From assembly GCA_037693485.1 (NCBI GenBank), contig CM075345.1, positions 118,132,001-118,196,000 of the forward strand: a DNA stretch of 64,000 nt, given 5' to 3'. The stretch is from Kitagawia praeruptora (lineage: Eukaryota > Streptophyta > Magnoliopsida > Apiales > Apiaceae). Below the pieces are notes generated by a model. The model had not been told where the DNA came from, did no database searches, and saw only the letters and a list, made by a program, of their open reading frames with translations. The position numbers were made by a program, and so were the translations under genes. This document shows, one piece after another, positions 18,989 to 30,982 of the stretch (position 1 is the stretch's first letter; each line of letters starts with the position of its first letter).

Positions 18989-21900
18989 CTACCTAACCTC
19001 CTCAAGATCTGGAGTTGTTTTGAGATAATCAATAAACAATCTTCTCTCAGCATTTTCAAGTTCAATCTCCATAGCTTCTTTGATCTCTCTTAAATCTGGA
19101 TCATTCTCATCAGTTTGAAAAATAGCAGCTCTGAGATCATAGATCTTGTTTCTTCTCATTTCATTTCCCAACCTGATAAACTTCACTTCTTCAGACTTTA
19201 CATTAAAATCCAGAACAGTAATCCCAAGATCAGTCTTCAGCTTTGTAGTTCCCTTCTGCATTTCTATCAGATTCCCATTCCAGTCTCTGTACTTCGGAAC
19301 ATATCTTTCAGCAGACTTTGATCTTGTAACAACTTTAGCTTTCTGCATATACTCCCTTATAGAATTAGCAATAAGCTGTGTTCGACGATTTCTAACTCTG
19401 AAGATATGCAAGACATATTGAAGTTCCTCAAATAATTTTAGCTTGATTGCTTCTTCATTCACTCTATACACTGACCCATCTGCCATAAAGTATAGCAGAA
19501 AGTGAATGTCTAAGCTCCTTTGACGAACTAGCTGAACTGACTCCAACTTGTCTAGATTTTCTTGAGTAATACCAGAACCAAGAGATACAAGTGCAGAGGG
19601 ATCTCTTGGACTGTTACTAACCCTCAAATCTCTTCTTGAACCTAAGCCAGAAGTATTCCTGCCTGGTGGCTTTCCTGAACATGCAACATTATGTTGATAT
19701 CCACCAGTCACTCCTGCTTCTTCTTGCACTGGAATCTTTGGCCTTGAAAAACCATGTAAGAGTTTACTTTGAGTCTGTACAACTTGTGTAGCAACAGAGG
19801 TTGTAACTATCATTTTGCCCTTGCTCTCTTCACCAATTATCCCTTTTAACTTCAACTTGGCATCAAGAGAAGACTTTCTAACCAGCTTTCCAGTATCTTC
19901 TTCTTCTTCTTCTTCTTGAATACCAGATAGTTTTTCTTTGATCTCAATTCCTTTCATTACAGGCCTTGAAGACTTTGAAGCTCTAACAGTTTTCTTCACT
20001 TTCTTGGACTTTTGAGCTTTTACATGCTCTTTTTGTAACAGCTTTTCTTCAGCTTGAATATCCTCAAGTGTAGCTTCAGCATTCTCTTCACGAAAGAGTT
20101 TTGCAGCCAATTCTTCATCTGTTTGTGGATTGTCAATGAATGACAAATCCTTTGGCTTTGAACCAGAAGTACTCTGAATATTTGTATCTATCACCAAATT
20201 CGGCTTTGACCTTGAAGACCTTTCATGTCCTTGTCTGGGATTTGCATTTCTTAAGCCCTTATCAGCATTGGTACCTTCATCATCAAGATGATCTTTATTT
20301 GACAGAGTTTGAGTTTGCTTGCACTTGGTTTTAGCAATTCTCTCCCCCTTTTTGACATCATCACCATCTTGAATCAGAATTGAGGTGATTAACTCAAGAG
20401 AGTTTGCAATGGAATCAACCTTCTCAGTCAGTAAAATCTGATTCTTTTCAACTGTGCTCAGTCTGTCATTAAGATTTGCTTGAGCTTTGGAGAATTGTTG
20501 AAAAAGCTTAGCATTAGCTAGTTGAGCTTTCTCCTCATGAGTAGCAACCTCTGTTCGAAGATCAACAATAGATTTCTGAGTATCATCAAATCTATTATTT
20601 AAGGTTTTGATTTGAATCACTGTGCCTTGCAAACAAGGGAATATTTCTGGATTTTTAATCTTCGAAGAATTTTCTTGGAGAAACATAGCTGCCCTTCCAG
20701 GAGGAAAAATACAGTCTGACTTGTACCAATCAGCAGTTTGTTTGGCCAAATAATTGTCATCAATTTCATTTACAGAAGGCCCAGCAAAATCTGGTTTTTC
20801 TCCTGTTTTCTGACCATCAGCTTGAGTATGTGCTTTTTCAACTCCTGTACTGTTGTCTTCAATCGAATCACTCACAGACTCATTAGTAGGAGCAACAGAA
20901 GCAATATCTTCATCTTGAGCAACAACAGGTTCTTGAGCAACCTGTTTTCCTTTATCAGCTTGAATCTGCTCTGAAGAAATAACCTTATCTGGTTTATCAA
21001 TCTCCTCACCATGCTCAGAAACATGATGGGCATCAGAGTTTAATTCAGTGTGTGATGCAACCTCAGTGTCTTCAAGAACAACAGTAGGCCCATCAGCAAC
21101 ACCAGTATCAATAGAATGTGTAACCTCCATGAGTAGTGGAGTAGATGCTTCATGATTAAAAGAAATTGGAGTTTCAGCAAACTCTTCCATTGGAGACAAA
21201 ACATCTCTAACATCTTCATTTTCTTGAACCTTAGCAGATTCTGGTTCAGCAATCTTAACTTCTGATTCTGGTAAAATAGGTTCTATGATAACCTCTGTCT
21301 CACCAGTAGGAATATCAATAGAGATTTTCTCTTGAGCTTCCTCAACATGCTCATCATCAGAATCAGTAAGGATGAGCCTTCTCCTTTTAGCTTGAGATAC
21401 TGCAATCAGCTCATCATCTTCACTAGAACTGTCCTCAGCTTGTGGTGGTGAAGGTCTATTTGCTCTTTCTTTGAATCTTCTAGAATAAACAGCCTTTGGA
21501 GATGTCTATTTAGCCTTAGAATGTTTTGTGTTAAGTGCAGCATGCTTCTTCCTTTTGGACTTAGATGGAGGTTGTGGGTGAGTTGATGTAGGTTGAACAG
21601 TGGTTGTTGGTGTTAGCTCAGGTGATTGAGTAGGTTGAGATGGTATGTTTTCTGTACGATCAGTGGCTAAAGGCTCAGGCATAGATTGTGGTTCTGGTTG
21701 TTGTGTTTCATGTGGTTCATGGTGTGGTGATGGAGAATCTTGTGGCTGATTGACAAAGTTCTGTAATGCAAGTGGCAATACGAAAGGAGGTATGTCTTTA
21801 CCAACATCTTTGTTAGTCATATCAGAGAATATTCTCTTAGTGACTCGAAAGGGTTGAATCTCATCAGCTTCATCAACTGTTAACCCAGGTACACATGCAT

Positions 21901-22612
21901 TGAACAAAAGTTGACAAAATCTAGCAAAGTAAATTGTAGTAGACTCTGACAACTTATCACCCAGATTCATTAATACATAACGACCAAAATCAAAATTACT
22001 GCCATAGAGTAGAGAATACCCAATTTGCAGACTATCCATTGGAATAGCATCCCAGTTGGTGACCTTCTTCTGGAATGTCCTGGTGATACAATCAAAGAAA
22101 AAGTTCCACTCTTTTCTCAGATTCGGCCTCCTCACACTGCCCAGCTTTGCAAGTGAGTCCATATACCCAATCTCCGTTAGCATCTCTCTCAGATTTTGCT
22201 CAGAGACAACAGCATACGAAGTATGTGTGTCGAAATCCATGGCATCACGAACAGTTTGTGGAGTAATCACAAACTCTTGTTCTTCATGAGAGAAGATGAT
22301 AGATGGAGTTCCATTTTCACCTCCTTCTATATACCTCGAGTTTTGCCAGAAGGTGACCACTTGAGAAGCAGATAGAGTAGCCGGTTCAATCAACGCTTGT
22401 CCAATCTCAGAATCGCAAAGAAAGTTTTGCATTAGGTGAAACGCCTCAGGAGCCCGGTCATTCTCAAGTAAAGCTGCATAATTGTTAGGCACAAAACGTA
22501 GACCAAACAAAGTGAAAGGTTTTGTTGCCATTAGATCAAGAAATAAACAAAAAACAACTGTGAAAATGATATGCAAGAAAGGTGTTTGCAAAAATGCCAA
22601 AGTGAAAAACAA
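18989..22612 (-). pseudogene. Element D env-like second frame, with one in-frame stop
   Basis: Two open segments in the same frame (22612-21506 and 21199-18989) are joined by open sequence. Only a TAG at 21508-21506 breaks a frame of about 1,207 codons. The first 27 residues (from 22612) are strongly hydrophobic and could be a signal or membrane segment; an internal Met lies at 22531. The N-terminal half is a folded-looking domain (WNFFFDCITRTFQKK region) followed by a Pro/Thr/Gln-rich tract. The C-terminal half is acidic, with a predicted coiled coil (about 20640-20350) and Lys-rich stretches. Position downstream of pol, size and coiled coil match the env-like frame of Sireviruses. Whether the product acts as an envelope is unproven. 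The TAG is followed by ACA, not a known readthrough context, so a mutation is likelier. Confidence 0.7.
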
Positions 22613-24545
22613 GAGAGAACTGTGTTTTGGTAAAGTGAATATGAGTGGGTGAGTAATGATTGTAGCAAAAAGTTATTTGAGTAGTAATTAAAATTAAACT
22701 CAAACGTTTTTACTTGAAAATACGCAATTGTTCCCTTGAGAAGTGCGAAAGTGATACATAATGATGAGTAAGTGGGTGAAAGTGGGACACGTGTCAAACA
22801 TGCAGCGATTCACTTAATTCACGCGCAGTAAAAGCCATTATTACTGCTGTCGTTCCATTTATCAAGACACTTTACCACTAAATACACTAATTAACAGTTG
22901 TCAACCACTCCAATTACTCCAAAATTTTCAAATTATCTTAATGAAAATTTACCTTAGAGTACGTAACACAATCAATCAGTGTTTGTCAAATTTTCAAACT
23001 TTATCACAAAAACCCTTTCAAAAATGCACAGTTGTGATTTTTGTGTGTGAATAGCAGAGTTTACCAAATCAATTTTTATAGCATCTAATATTTCATAAAA
23101 TCCATAAATCAAAACAATAAACACTGAATGCACAAACTCTCATATTAAACACAGAGTATATGATGAATGCTAAACTCTGTAGTTCCTTAATTACAGAAAT
23201 CTGAATATCCCTGTTCCAGTTTATGTTCATGATTATCCAAGTAAGCACACAGTCATTATAGACAAAAAGATCAGGAGATAAACATCAAAGCATCATTCAG
23301 TGAGTTACATGTCAAGGATTTCCTCACAAACTCTCACAGCACACAAGTGTTTAGGTGAAGTGTTTTCGCTCAAATTCAATCAGTAGAAGCAGATACTACC
23401 AGAAGCTTGAATTTCTACCAAATCTACACCACTTCGATTACATATATGCACAAATCAAAAGGACTTTGTTCAGGGTTGTAATTGAGTAAAATCAAACAGA
23501 TGAGAAAAGATATTTTTCGAATGAGAATTCCTAACTGAACAATTTATCAGATCAAAATGTTCAGTCAAACGGTTAGTACATATTTGTACAAGATGATCAG
23601 TATATATACCTCCCTTTTTTTTCTTTTTTTTTTTATTTACATATATATATATACTGAGTAAGATTCCTTTTCTTGAGAAATACTCACCTGCTTGAATTTG
23701 ATTTATCAAAAGAATATAACTGCTCTTAATACTTCAATATTCAAGAAAAATGAGCAGTTAACTAGGCTCAAGGGGTTTACTAAGGGTCGTGTTTATGAAC
23801 AGTGTTTATGATCAGTGTTCAAAGATGTTTTGAACAGTGTTTGAAGAAAGATGGTTAATCCTAGTGCCTTTATCATTTTCATGCACACATATATCATGTA
23901 GTCTCAAAATGGTTTAATGCAAGTTCTAGAGCAACATACTTACTGATGAACATCACACAGCAATAAAATCTGATTGATATAAAATGTATCAATCACTTAT
24001 TCGGCTCAAAATCTCACAGGGTGCAGACATGAACTGTTTCTCACCAAACTAGACAATAACACATCTCAAGTTTTAAAATTTTCACAAGTGCAAACAAAGA
24101 ATCATCAAGAATCAAGTATGGCTTGGAAACAGAGTGTTACTAATCAGAGTTTAGAGTTCATCAATATCAGAGTTATTCATGAGAGGCAATGCATACAGTA
24201 TTCATAGATTCAGAGTTTAGGATCAAATAAACTAAGAGATGCTCTAAATATGAAACAGTATCATGCTGTGTTAACTTACTGCACAATTTCTGATTAGATC
24301 ACAGTGACTCAGAAAGAATCTTGATTTTTCACTGAGAATCATGCTTCATACATTTTTCTTCATTGGTATTTTCATTCAGACAAAAATCAACTCAGAATTC
24401 ATAGAGTTTAACAAACATATTAACAGTGTATGACCAACAATCATGCTGACAGAGTTTAATTAACAAGGTTCACATAGCACTTTAGCAATTTACAGAAATA
24501 TGAGCAACACATTTTATTAGAAAAGTTTGAGTCTAACCAACATGT
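22613..24545. other. Spacer between pol and env-like frame in element D
   Basis: This is about 1.9 kb of AT-rich non-coding DNA. It holds a pyrimidine-rich tract at 23608-23640 and several copies of the octamer CAGAGTTT or its complement (for example near 23055, 23171, 24145, 24208 and 24449). No exon or RNA gene is recognised. Confidence 0.6.
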
Positions 24546-27500
24546 TTAGTCAAAACCAGATACCATCCCTAGTTCATTGACCAGTCTTGTAAATGTTGCT
24601 TCACTTAGAGGCTTTGTGAAAACATCTGCAAGTTGTTGATCTATAGGCACAAAGTGAAGCTCAATATTGCCTTCCTCTACATGCTCTCTGATAAAGTGAT
24701 ACCTTATGCTGATGTGCTTGGTCATTGAGTGTTGTACTGGATTACCTGTCATTGCAATAGCACTTTGATTATCACAGAAAATAGGTATCTTACTACACCT
24801 CAATCCATAATCCAGCAATTGATTCTTCATCCATAGAATCTGTGCACAGCAACTACCAGCAGCAATATACTCTGCTTCAGCTGTAGATGTTGATATTGAT
24901 TTTTGTTTCTTGCTGTACCAAGACACAAGTCTGTCACCAAGAAATTGACAGCTTCCACTTGTACTTTTTCTATCAATCTTACAGCCTGCAAAATCTGCAT
25001 CAGAGTAACCAAGTAGCTTAAAATCTGATTCTCTTGGGTACCACAGCCCTAAGGTTACAGTGCCCTTGAGATACTTGAAAATCCTCTTCACAGCTGTTAA
25101 ATGTGGTTCTCTTGGATCTGCCTGAAACCTTGCACACAGACAGGTGGCATACATGATATCAGGTCTACTAGCTGTTAAATAGAGTTGAGAACCAATCATT
25201 CCTCTGTAACTTGTCATATCCACTGATGACCCTGTATCTTTGTCCAGTTTTGTTGCAGTTGCCATGGGAGTTGTTGCAGATGAACAGTCAAGCATGCCAA
25301 ATTTCTTGAGAAGACTTCTGGTATATTTTGCTTGATTAATGAAAATTCCATCATCTGTTTGCTTTACTTGTAAGCCTAGAAAATAGCTTAGCTCTCCCAT
25401 CATACTCATTTGATATCTAGACTGCATGAGCTTGGCAAACTTCTTACAGAGTTTATCATTAGTAGATCCAAAAATGATATCATCTACATATATCTGAACT
25501 AAGAGCAGGTCATTACCAGATTGAAAGTAAAACAGAGTTTTGTCAATAGTACCTCTGTGAAACCCACTTTCTAGTAGAAATTTAGCAAGAGTTTCATACC
25601 ATGCCCTTGGTGCCTGTTTAAGTCCATAGAGTGCCTTGTCTAACCTGTAGACATGGTCTGGATATTTTGGATCTACAAAACCAGGTGGTTGTTCAACAAA
25701 TACTTCTTCTTCAAGTTTTCCATTCAGAAAAGCACTTTTCACATCCATTTGAAAAACCTTGAATTTCTTGTGAGAAGCATAGGCAAGAAACATCCTTATT
25801 GCCTCCAATCTGGCAACTGGTGCAAAGGTCTCATCATAGTCTATTCCTTCTTGCTGTGAATAGCCTTTTGCAACCAATCTTGCTTTGTTTCTTGTGATAA
25901 CACCATCACTGTCAGTTTTATTTCTGAAAACCCATTTAGTACCAACAATGGATCTGTTCTTGGGCCTTGGTACAAGGGTCCACACTTCATTTCTTTCAAA
26001 TTCATTTAGCTCTTCTTGCATTGCAGTTATCCAGTCAGCATCTTTAAGAGCTTCTTCTACTTTCTTTGGCTCAGTTTGTGACAAGAATGCATGAAACAGA
26101 CATTCATTTGTTGTTGCACTTCTTGTCCTTACTCTTGCATCTGGATCACCAATAATCAAATCAGGTGTGTGTGACTTAGTCCATTTTCTTGCAGAAGGCA
26201 GATTGCTTCTGTCATCATGTGATCCTCCCCCTTGATCCATCCTCTCCTGATTTTCTTGGTGCCTTTCTTCACTTTCTGATGCTCCCCCTGAATGTGACTG
26301 CTCAGAATTTGAACGTTCAGAGTTTGAATCAACAGAGTTTGATTCAGAGTTATCAACTGAGTCACTATCAGTGTTTGAATTATCACTTTGATGTGATTCT
26401 TCATGCTCCCCCTCAACTGGTTCTTCCCTTGTTTCTGATTGAAGAGTTTCTTCAGTATTTACCAGTAGAGGTTCAGAGTTTAGATCAACAGAGTTTGTCA
26501 GATCAGTCTGATCAGAGTTTACTTTTTCAGAGAATAAATCTTCATTTTCAAAGTGGAGTAGATCATGTTCATTGACATCTTCAAGTCCAGTTATTTTCTT
26601 GTCATCAAATGATACATGAATAGACTCCATGATCACTCTAGTTCTCAGATTATAAACTCTGAATGCTTTAGTTGACAGTGGATAGCCAACAAAAATTCCT
26701 TCATCTGCCTTTAGATCAAATTTGGTCAACTGTTCAGAATGAGTCTTCAACACAAAGCACTTGCATCCAAAAATATGAAAATATTTTAGATTTGGCTTTT
26801 TCTTTTTCACCATTTCATATGGTGTTTTACCATGCTTGTTGATCAGTGTTGCATTCTGAGTAAAACAAGCAGTTTGAACTGCTTCTGCCCAGAAATATGT
26901 TGGCAATTTTGCTTCATCTAGCATGGTTCTGGCAGCTTCTATCAAAGTTCTGTTCTTCCTCTCCACTACACCATTTTGTTGTGGAGTGCCAGGTGCAGAA
27001 AACTCTTGTTTAATTCCTTTACTCTTGCAAAACTCTTCCATTGATGAATTTCTGAATTCAGTTCCATTGTCACTTCTGATTATCTTCACTTGATTCTCTG
27101 ACCCTTTTTCCAGTTGTATTATATGTTCTGTCAGTGTTAATGCAGTTTCATCCTTCTTTGCTAGAAAATACACCCATGTGTATCTGGTGTATTCATCAAC
27201 AATGACTAGAGCATATTTCTTCTTTCCAAGTGACATGACATTCACTGGTCCAAAAAGATCAACATGTAGAAGATGATAAGGATCAACAATTGAAGACTCA
27301 GATTTGCTCTTGAAAGAGGCTTTTCTCTGTTTGGCCTTTTGACAAGAATCACACAGGCCTTCTACATTCAACAATGACTTTGGTAGTCCTCTTGCAAGAT
27401 CATTCTTTATGAGCTCATTGATGTTGTTCAGATTCAAATGAGAGAGTTTCTTGAAATTCTTCTTGTCAGACTTAGAGTAGTCCTTGGAGAATCTCTTTCC

Positions 27501-28445
27501 TTTCTTGAAGTTCTTGAATCCCATCTTCTTGAAGGTCTTTACCATCAATGCAGCCATTTGCATCATCTCTTCATCATCTTCAGAATCAGATGTTTCATCT
27601 GTGTTTGAGTCAACATCAGAGTTTGATGACTCACTTTCTGAGTGTATGACTAAAGCTTTTCCTTTTGCCTTTTTCCTTGATGCTTCCTTCTTTGATGGTT
27701 TCTCCTCAACCTTAAGAGCAACAGACTTTGACTTTCTACTTGATCTTTTGTTTCTCTGCTCCAATTCCAATTCATGGGTTTTGAGCAGTCCATAGATTTC
27801 ATCAATCTCTGTTTCACCAAGTTCATAGTTATCTCTTATGGTGGTTGTTTTCACATCCCACTTTTCAGGTAGAGAAAGAAGAAACTTGAGATTTGAGTCT
27901 TCTAAATCATACTCTTTGTTAACCAATGACAAATCATTGAGCAGTTTACAGAATCTGTCAAATGTTTCTGTCATGGTTTCTTCAGACTTTTCCTCAAAGT
28001 GCTCATACTCCTGAGTGAGTATGTTTCTTCTGTTTTTCTTGATTGCAGGAGTTCCTTGACACCTAACCTCAAGTGCATCCCATATCTCTTTTGCAGTTGT
28101 GCAATTAATCACTTTATTAGACATAACATTGTCTAAAGCACTGTGAAGTAAATGCCTTACTTTTGCATCCTTTGCAATAGATGAAAGATCCTCAGCAGTT
28201 AGATCTTTCTTTTCTTTTGGAATGACCTTTGATTCTTCACCAGCAGCAGCAGCAGATAACTTTGTAGGTTTGTGAGGACCTTCATAAATTCTATCCAGAT
28301 ATTCTGGATCTGTAGCCTCCAGAAACATGGTCATCTTCACCTTCCAAATTGCATACTCTAATGGCCTAAGTATGGGAACCCTAATTGTTTCATACCTACT
28401 AACAGTAGTAGGGGCTTTCTCAGATGGTGGAGGTATCTCTGCCAT
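24546..28445 (-). CDS. gag-pol: Element D Gag-Pol (Copia) with internal deletion of protease (1,299 aa)
   Basis: The frame starts at the ATG 28445, 64 bp inside the 5' LTR, and stays open to TAA at 24546. Gag (about residues 1-330) has the Copia Gag fold signature. Integrase core D396, D459, E495 (D,D35E) is present, with CDSC zinc ligands C365 and C368. Reverse transcriptase has YVDD at 986-989. RNase H has D1149, E1190-region and D1225. Missing are the CCHC zinc knuckle, the aspartic protease and the first integrase zinc His: Gag sequence ending FSKDYSKSDKKNFKK (to residue 333) runs straight into LSHLNLNNINEL. Full-length relatives have a few hundred residues here. The deletion kept the frame. 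Without protease this copy cannot process its own polyprotein. Confidence 0.93.
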   Translation of the reverse strand: MAEIPPPSEKAPTTVSRYETIRVPILRPLEYAIWKVKMTMFLEATDPEYLDRIYEGPHKPTKLSAAAAGEESKVIPKEKKDLTAEDLSSIAKDAKVRHLLHSALDNVMSNKVINCTTAKEIWDALEVRCQGTPAIKKNRRNILTQEYEHFEEKSEETMTETFDRFCKLLNDLSLVNKEYDLEDSNLKFLLSLPEKWDVKTTTIRDNYELGETEIDEIYGLLKTHELELEQRNKRSSRKSKSVALKVEEKPSKKEASRKKAKGKALVIHSESESSNSDVDSNTDETSDSEDDEEMMQMAALMVKTFKKMGFKNFKKGKRFSKDYSKSDKKNFKKLSHLNLNNINELIKNDLARGLPKSLLNVEGLCDSCQKAKQRKASFKSKSESSIVDPYHLLHVDLFGPVNVMSLGKKKYALVIVDEYTRYTWVYFLAKKDETALTLTEHIIQLEKGSENQVKIIRSDNGTEFRNSSMEEFCKSKGIKQEFSAPGTPQQNGVVERKNRTLIEAARTMLDEAKLPTYFWAEAVQTACFTQNATLINKHGKTPYEMVKKKKPNLKYFHIFGCKCFVLKTHSEQLTKFDLKADEGIFVGYPLSTKAFRVYNLRTRVIMESIHVSFDDKKITGLEDVNEHDLLHFENEDLFSEKVNSDQTDLTNSVDLNSEPLLVNTEETLQSETREEPVEGEHEESHQSDNSNTDSDSVDNSESNSVDSNSERSNSEQSHSGGASESEERHQENQERMDQGGGSHDDRSNLPSARKWTKSHTPDLIIGDPDARVRTRSATTNECLFHAFLSQTEPKKVEEALKDADWITAMQEELNEFERNEVWTLVPRPKNRSIVGTKWVFRNKTDSDGVITRNKARLVAKGYSQQEGIDYDETFAPVARLEAIRMFLAYASHKKFKVFQMDVKSAFLNGKLEEEVFVEQPPGFVDPKYPDHVYRLDKALYGLKQAPRAWYETLAKFLLESGFHRGTIDKTLFYFQSGNDLLLVQIYVDDIIFGSTNDKLCKKFAKLMQSRYQMSMMGELSYFLGLQVKQTDDGIFINQAKYTRSLLKKFGMLDCSSATTPMATATKLDKDTGSSVDMTSYRGMIGSQLYLTASRPDIMYATCLCARFQADPREPHLTAVKRIFKYLKGTVTLGLWYPRESDFKLLGYSDADFAGCKIDRKSTSGSCQFLGDRLVSWYSKKQKSISTSTAEAEYIAAGSCCAQILWMKNQLLDYGLRCSKIPIFCDNQSAIAMTGNPVQHSMTKHISIRYHFIREHVEEGNIELHFVPIDQQLADVFTKPLSEATFTRLVNELGMVSGFD

Positions 28446-28508
28446 TGATTACTATTGTGTTTGGATCTTTTAACTGTAATAAAGTAACAGATTGGCTCTG
28501 ATACCACT
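28446..28508 (-). promoter_or_regulatory. Leader and primer-binding site of element D
   Basis: TGGTATCAGAGCCAA (minus strand from 28506) matches the initiator tRNA-Met complement used by most Copia elements. It is 2 bp from the LTR end. The gag ATG follows 44 bp later. Confidence 0.9.
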
Positions 28509-29115
28509 TGTTAGGTCGAATACACAATATATAATCAAGTACCGTATGAGTAAATAACAAGAACACACGTTTTAACTCTTAAAACTGTTTGGAATTAATA
28601 ATTCCTCTCTCAGTGATGTAAAATATCACAGAGAGCTGCTTAGGTTACAAGAATGATATTCGTTCACGATAGATACCCTTCTAGGGTTAACCTAACTGTA
28701 TTTATAAGATATACAGCTACGTACAATCGTTAATTGATTCTCCTAAAATTAAGCTATACAATTGATATCAATTACGATTGCTACACGTCTTCTAAGTCAA
28801 CTCAATCTCTTTGACAGCTATCCAATCTTCAAAGATATTGCTTCCATATTAATATTAAATTAATCTTCAAACTCTGTTGACTTGTAGACGCTCCCAGTAG
28901 ACAGACTTTAGCAAACTCTGTTCTCTCCAAGCTAACAGTGTTTGCGCTTCCATGTGTTCAGCTAACAGTGTTTACGCTTTCCTTTGTCAGCGTTTGCGCT
29001 TCCAGCTATCAGCGTATACTCAAACTCTGTTACAACTGCTTTCAATATCAAGTTAAACTCTCTTTACCTGTAACACTTAAACACTGACATTAAATCACAT
29101 CAATTATATCTAACA
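28509..29115 (-). repeat. 5' LTR of element D
   Basis: This 607-bp partner of 18227-18833 carries the promoter for the element. The target duplication TAATC follows at 29116-29120. Confidence 0.95.
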
Positions 29116-30982
29116 TAATCTAATTCGATCCGGCTAATTAAAATAATCCTCAAATATTAAATAAATAAATTCTCAAGACAACAATTAATCCTCGAATTAA
29201 ATAAATAAATCCTCAAGACACAATTAATCCTTTATACTCAATTTAAAACCATAATAATTATTCCACTTTAATACCCTCATCATTTTAAATACCTCTTTTA
29301 TCAATGAATCATTAAGTCTCTAAATTATGTCCAAATAATCACTAATCATTTCTATTTAATTAATTAAATAATTATACCATTTTATTCACATTAAATCCAT
29401 AATTATTATTAAATAACTTAATTAATCAATTATATCATTTTTATTAAATTATTTATTACTATCCCAATTAAATAATATTTTAATTATAACGAAACTAACC
29501 GAACCCTTTTTATTTGTTTATAACAAAATCCCGATTATAACACCCGAACATTAATTTTTTTATCAATACGCTAATATTTTACTATTATTATTACCACACA
29601 TTCATACGTGGGTCCCACCTACGCCACCGCGCCTCCCCCTCCGCGTCCCCTGCGTCTCCAACCCGCCTCTCTCCCCCTTTCTCTCTCTCTCTCTCTCTCT
29701 CATCTCTCTGCTATCTCTCCTCTCCCTCCGCCTTCATCTCTCTCGCCATTTCCCATCCCTCCCTACTCCCTCTCTTCTCTTTCTATCTCTCTCTCGTCGT
29801 CTAAATCTCTCTCTTACCTCCATCTCTCTCGTTCTTCACTTCCTCCTCTCTCCATCTCTCTCGTCCCTCACTCTCTCTTCACCCCGCCTCAGCCCCTCTA
29901 CTCGCACACCACCACCATTAACAACCACCTCCGCCGCCCCCCTCTACACAACAACTCCGAACCCAATCTTCCCACCTCTCTATCTCTTTTCCGACAACCC
30001 CATTAACAAACACCACCACCACAACCTCATCTCTCTCTCAACATCTCCCTCGCTCTCTCCCTCAATCTATTTCTCTCCTCTCGTCTTCTCTCCTTCTCGA
30101 ACCTCTCGTCTCTCTTCCGACCATATCTCACTCTCTCCGATCAACACCACTCCACCACCATACACCGATTTCAACAAATTAACACCACAATCCATCTCTC
30201 TCTCGGTCTCGTCTCCCCCTTCTTCTATTTACAACCCCTCTAAATCCAATCACATAAATCCTACCAGAATCAAGGAGAATAATAAACTTAATTAACAAAA
30301 AGATATATAAACTAAACTACCCGTGTACTCTGTTTTTGTGTATATATGATATGGTCAAGTATTTGGTTTTAAAAGAGATAAACAAACTGGTGGCTATTGT
30401 GTTTTTTAGAGAAAAAATGAGAGAAGTTGATTGTATGTATTGAACTGAAAGAAGTAATCGGGTTTATCTGTTTATAACGTAACATTTTGTGTTTTGTTTT
30501 TGTGTAAAATGATGTGTTGTACCCCTGTTTTGTAAATAAAGGATGTGAGTGTTTTATTTATTGAATTAAAAATAAGAACGTGGGGGACAAAATGATGGAG
30601 TACTTAGTGCTCCGGAAATTAAGCCATTAATCATGCTTTTGTGCGTGATTTGTGTGATTTGTCTGCTCCTAATGCTTAACGATTTGATTAATCAAAACAG
30701 TAATAGTAATTTCGATTCTCCACGCCTGGCTAATTAAAACTAGATTCTAATTTCATTCTCTAAAATAAATTCGATCCAAAACTTAAAATTTTATTTTTCC
30801 TAATTTTAATAAAACCAAATAAATATTAATAAATAGATATAATAAAATTTTACTTACATACGAAATATAAAAATTTCGAAATTTACCAAAAATGCGTTAA
30901 TTAAAATATACTAGTGCATCTCTCTTAATTAAAATTTAAATATCGAGTAGAAAAAAATATTCGAAAATTCGCGGATATTACA
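29116..30982 (-). repeat. Element C 3' LTR, second part
   Basis: The LTR of C resumes after D. It includes a long pyrimidine tract rich in CTCTCT (about 29660-30130) that gives a spurious Ser/Leu/Pro frame at 29608-30006. It ends GCGGATATTACA at 30982. It corresponds to about 33835-36080 of the other copy. Confidence 0.9.

Larger units (their letters stand above)
18227..29115 (-). mobile_element. Element D: Sirevirus-like Ty1/Copia element with env-like frame
   Basis: The LTRs (18227-18833 and 28509-29115, 607 bp each) differ at only three sites seen by eye. The target duplication TAATC (18222-18226 and 29116-29120) lies inside an LTR of C, and the uninterrupted LTR at 31939-36080 confirms the join. 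On the minus strand the order is LTR, initiator-Met primer-binding site, gag-pol, spacer, env-like frame, polypurine tract, LTR. A Copia order of integrase before reverse transcriptase, a downstream env-like frame and a Met primer fit the Sirevirus group. It is the youngest LTR insertion in the window by LTR identity. Confidence 0.95.

Noticed and set aside
21506..21508. Programmed readthrough of the env-like TAG in element D
   Set aside because: The following bases (ACA) do not match known plant readthrough contexts. A mutation is simpler without data from other copies.
29608..30006. 132-aa Ser/Leu/Pro-rich frame (and its copy at 34324-34734)
   Set aside because: It is a translated CT-rich tract inside the LTR of element C. 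The two copies exist because they are LTR twins.
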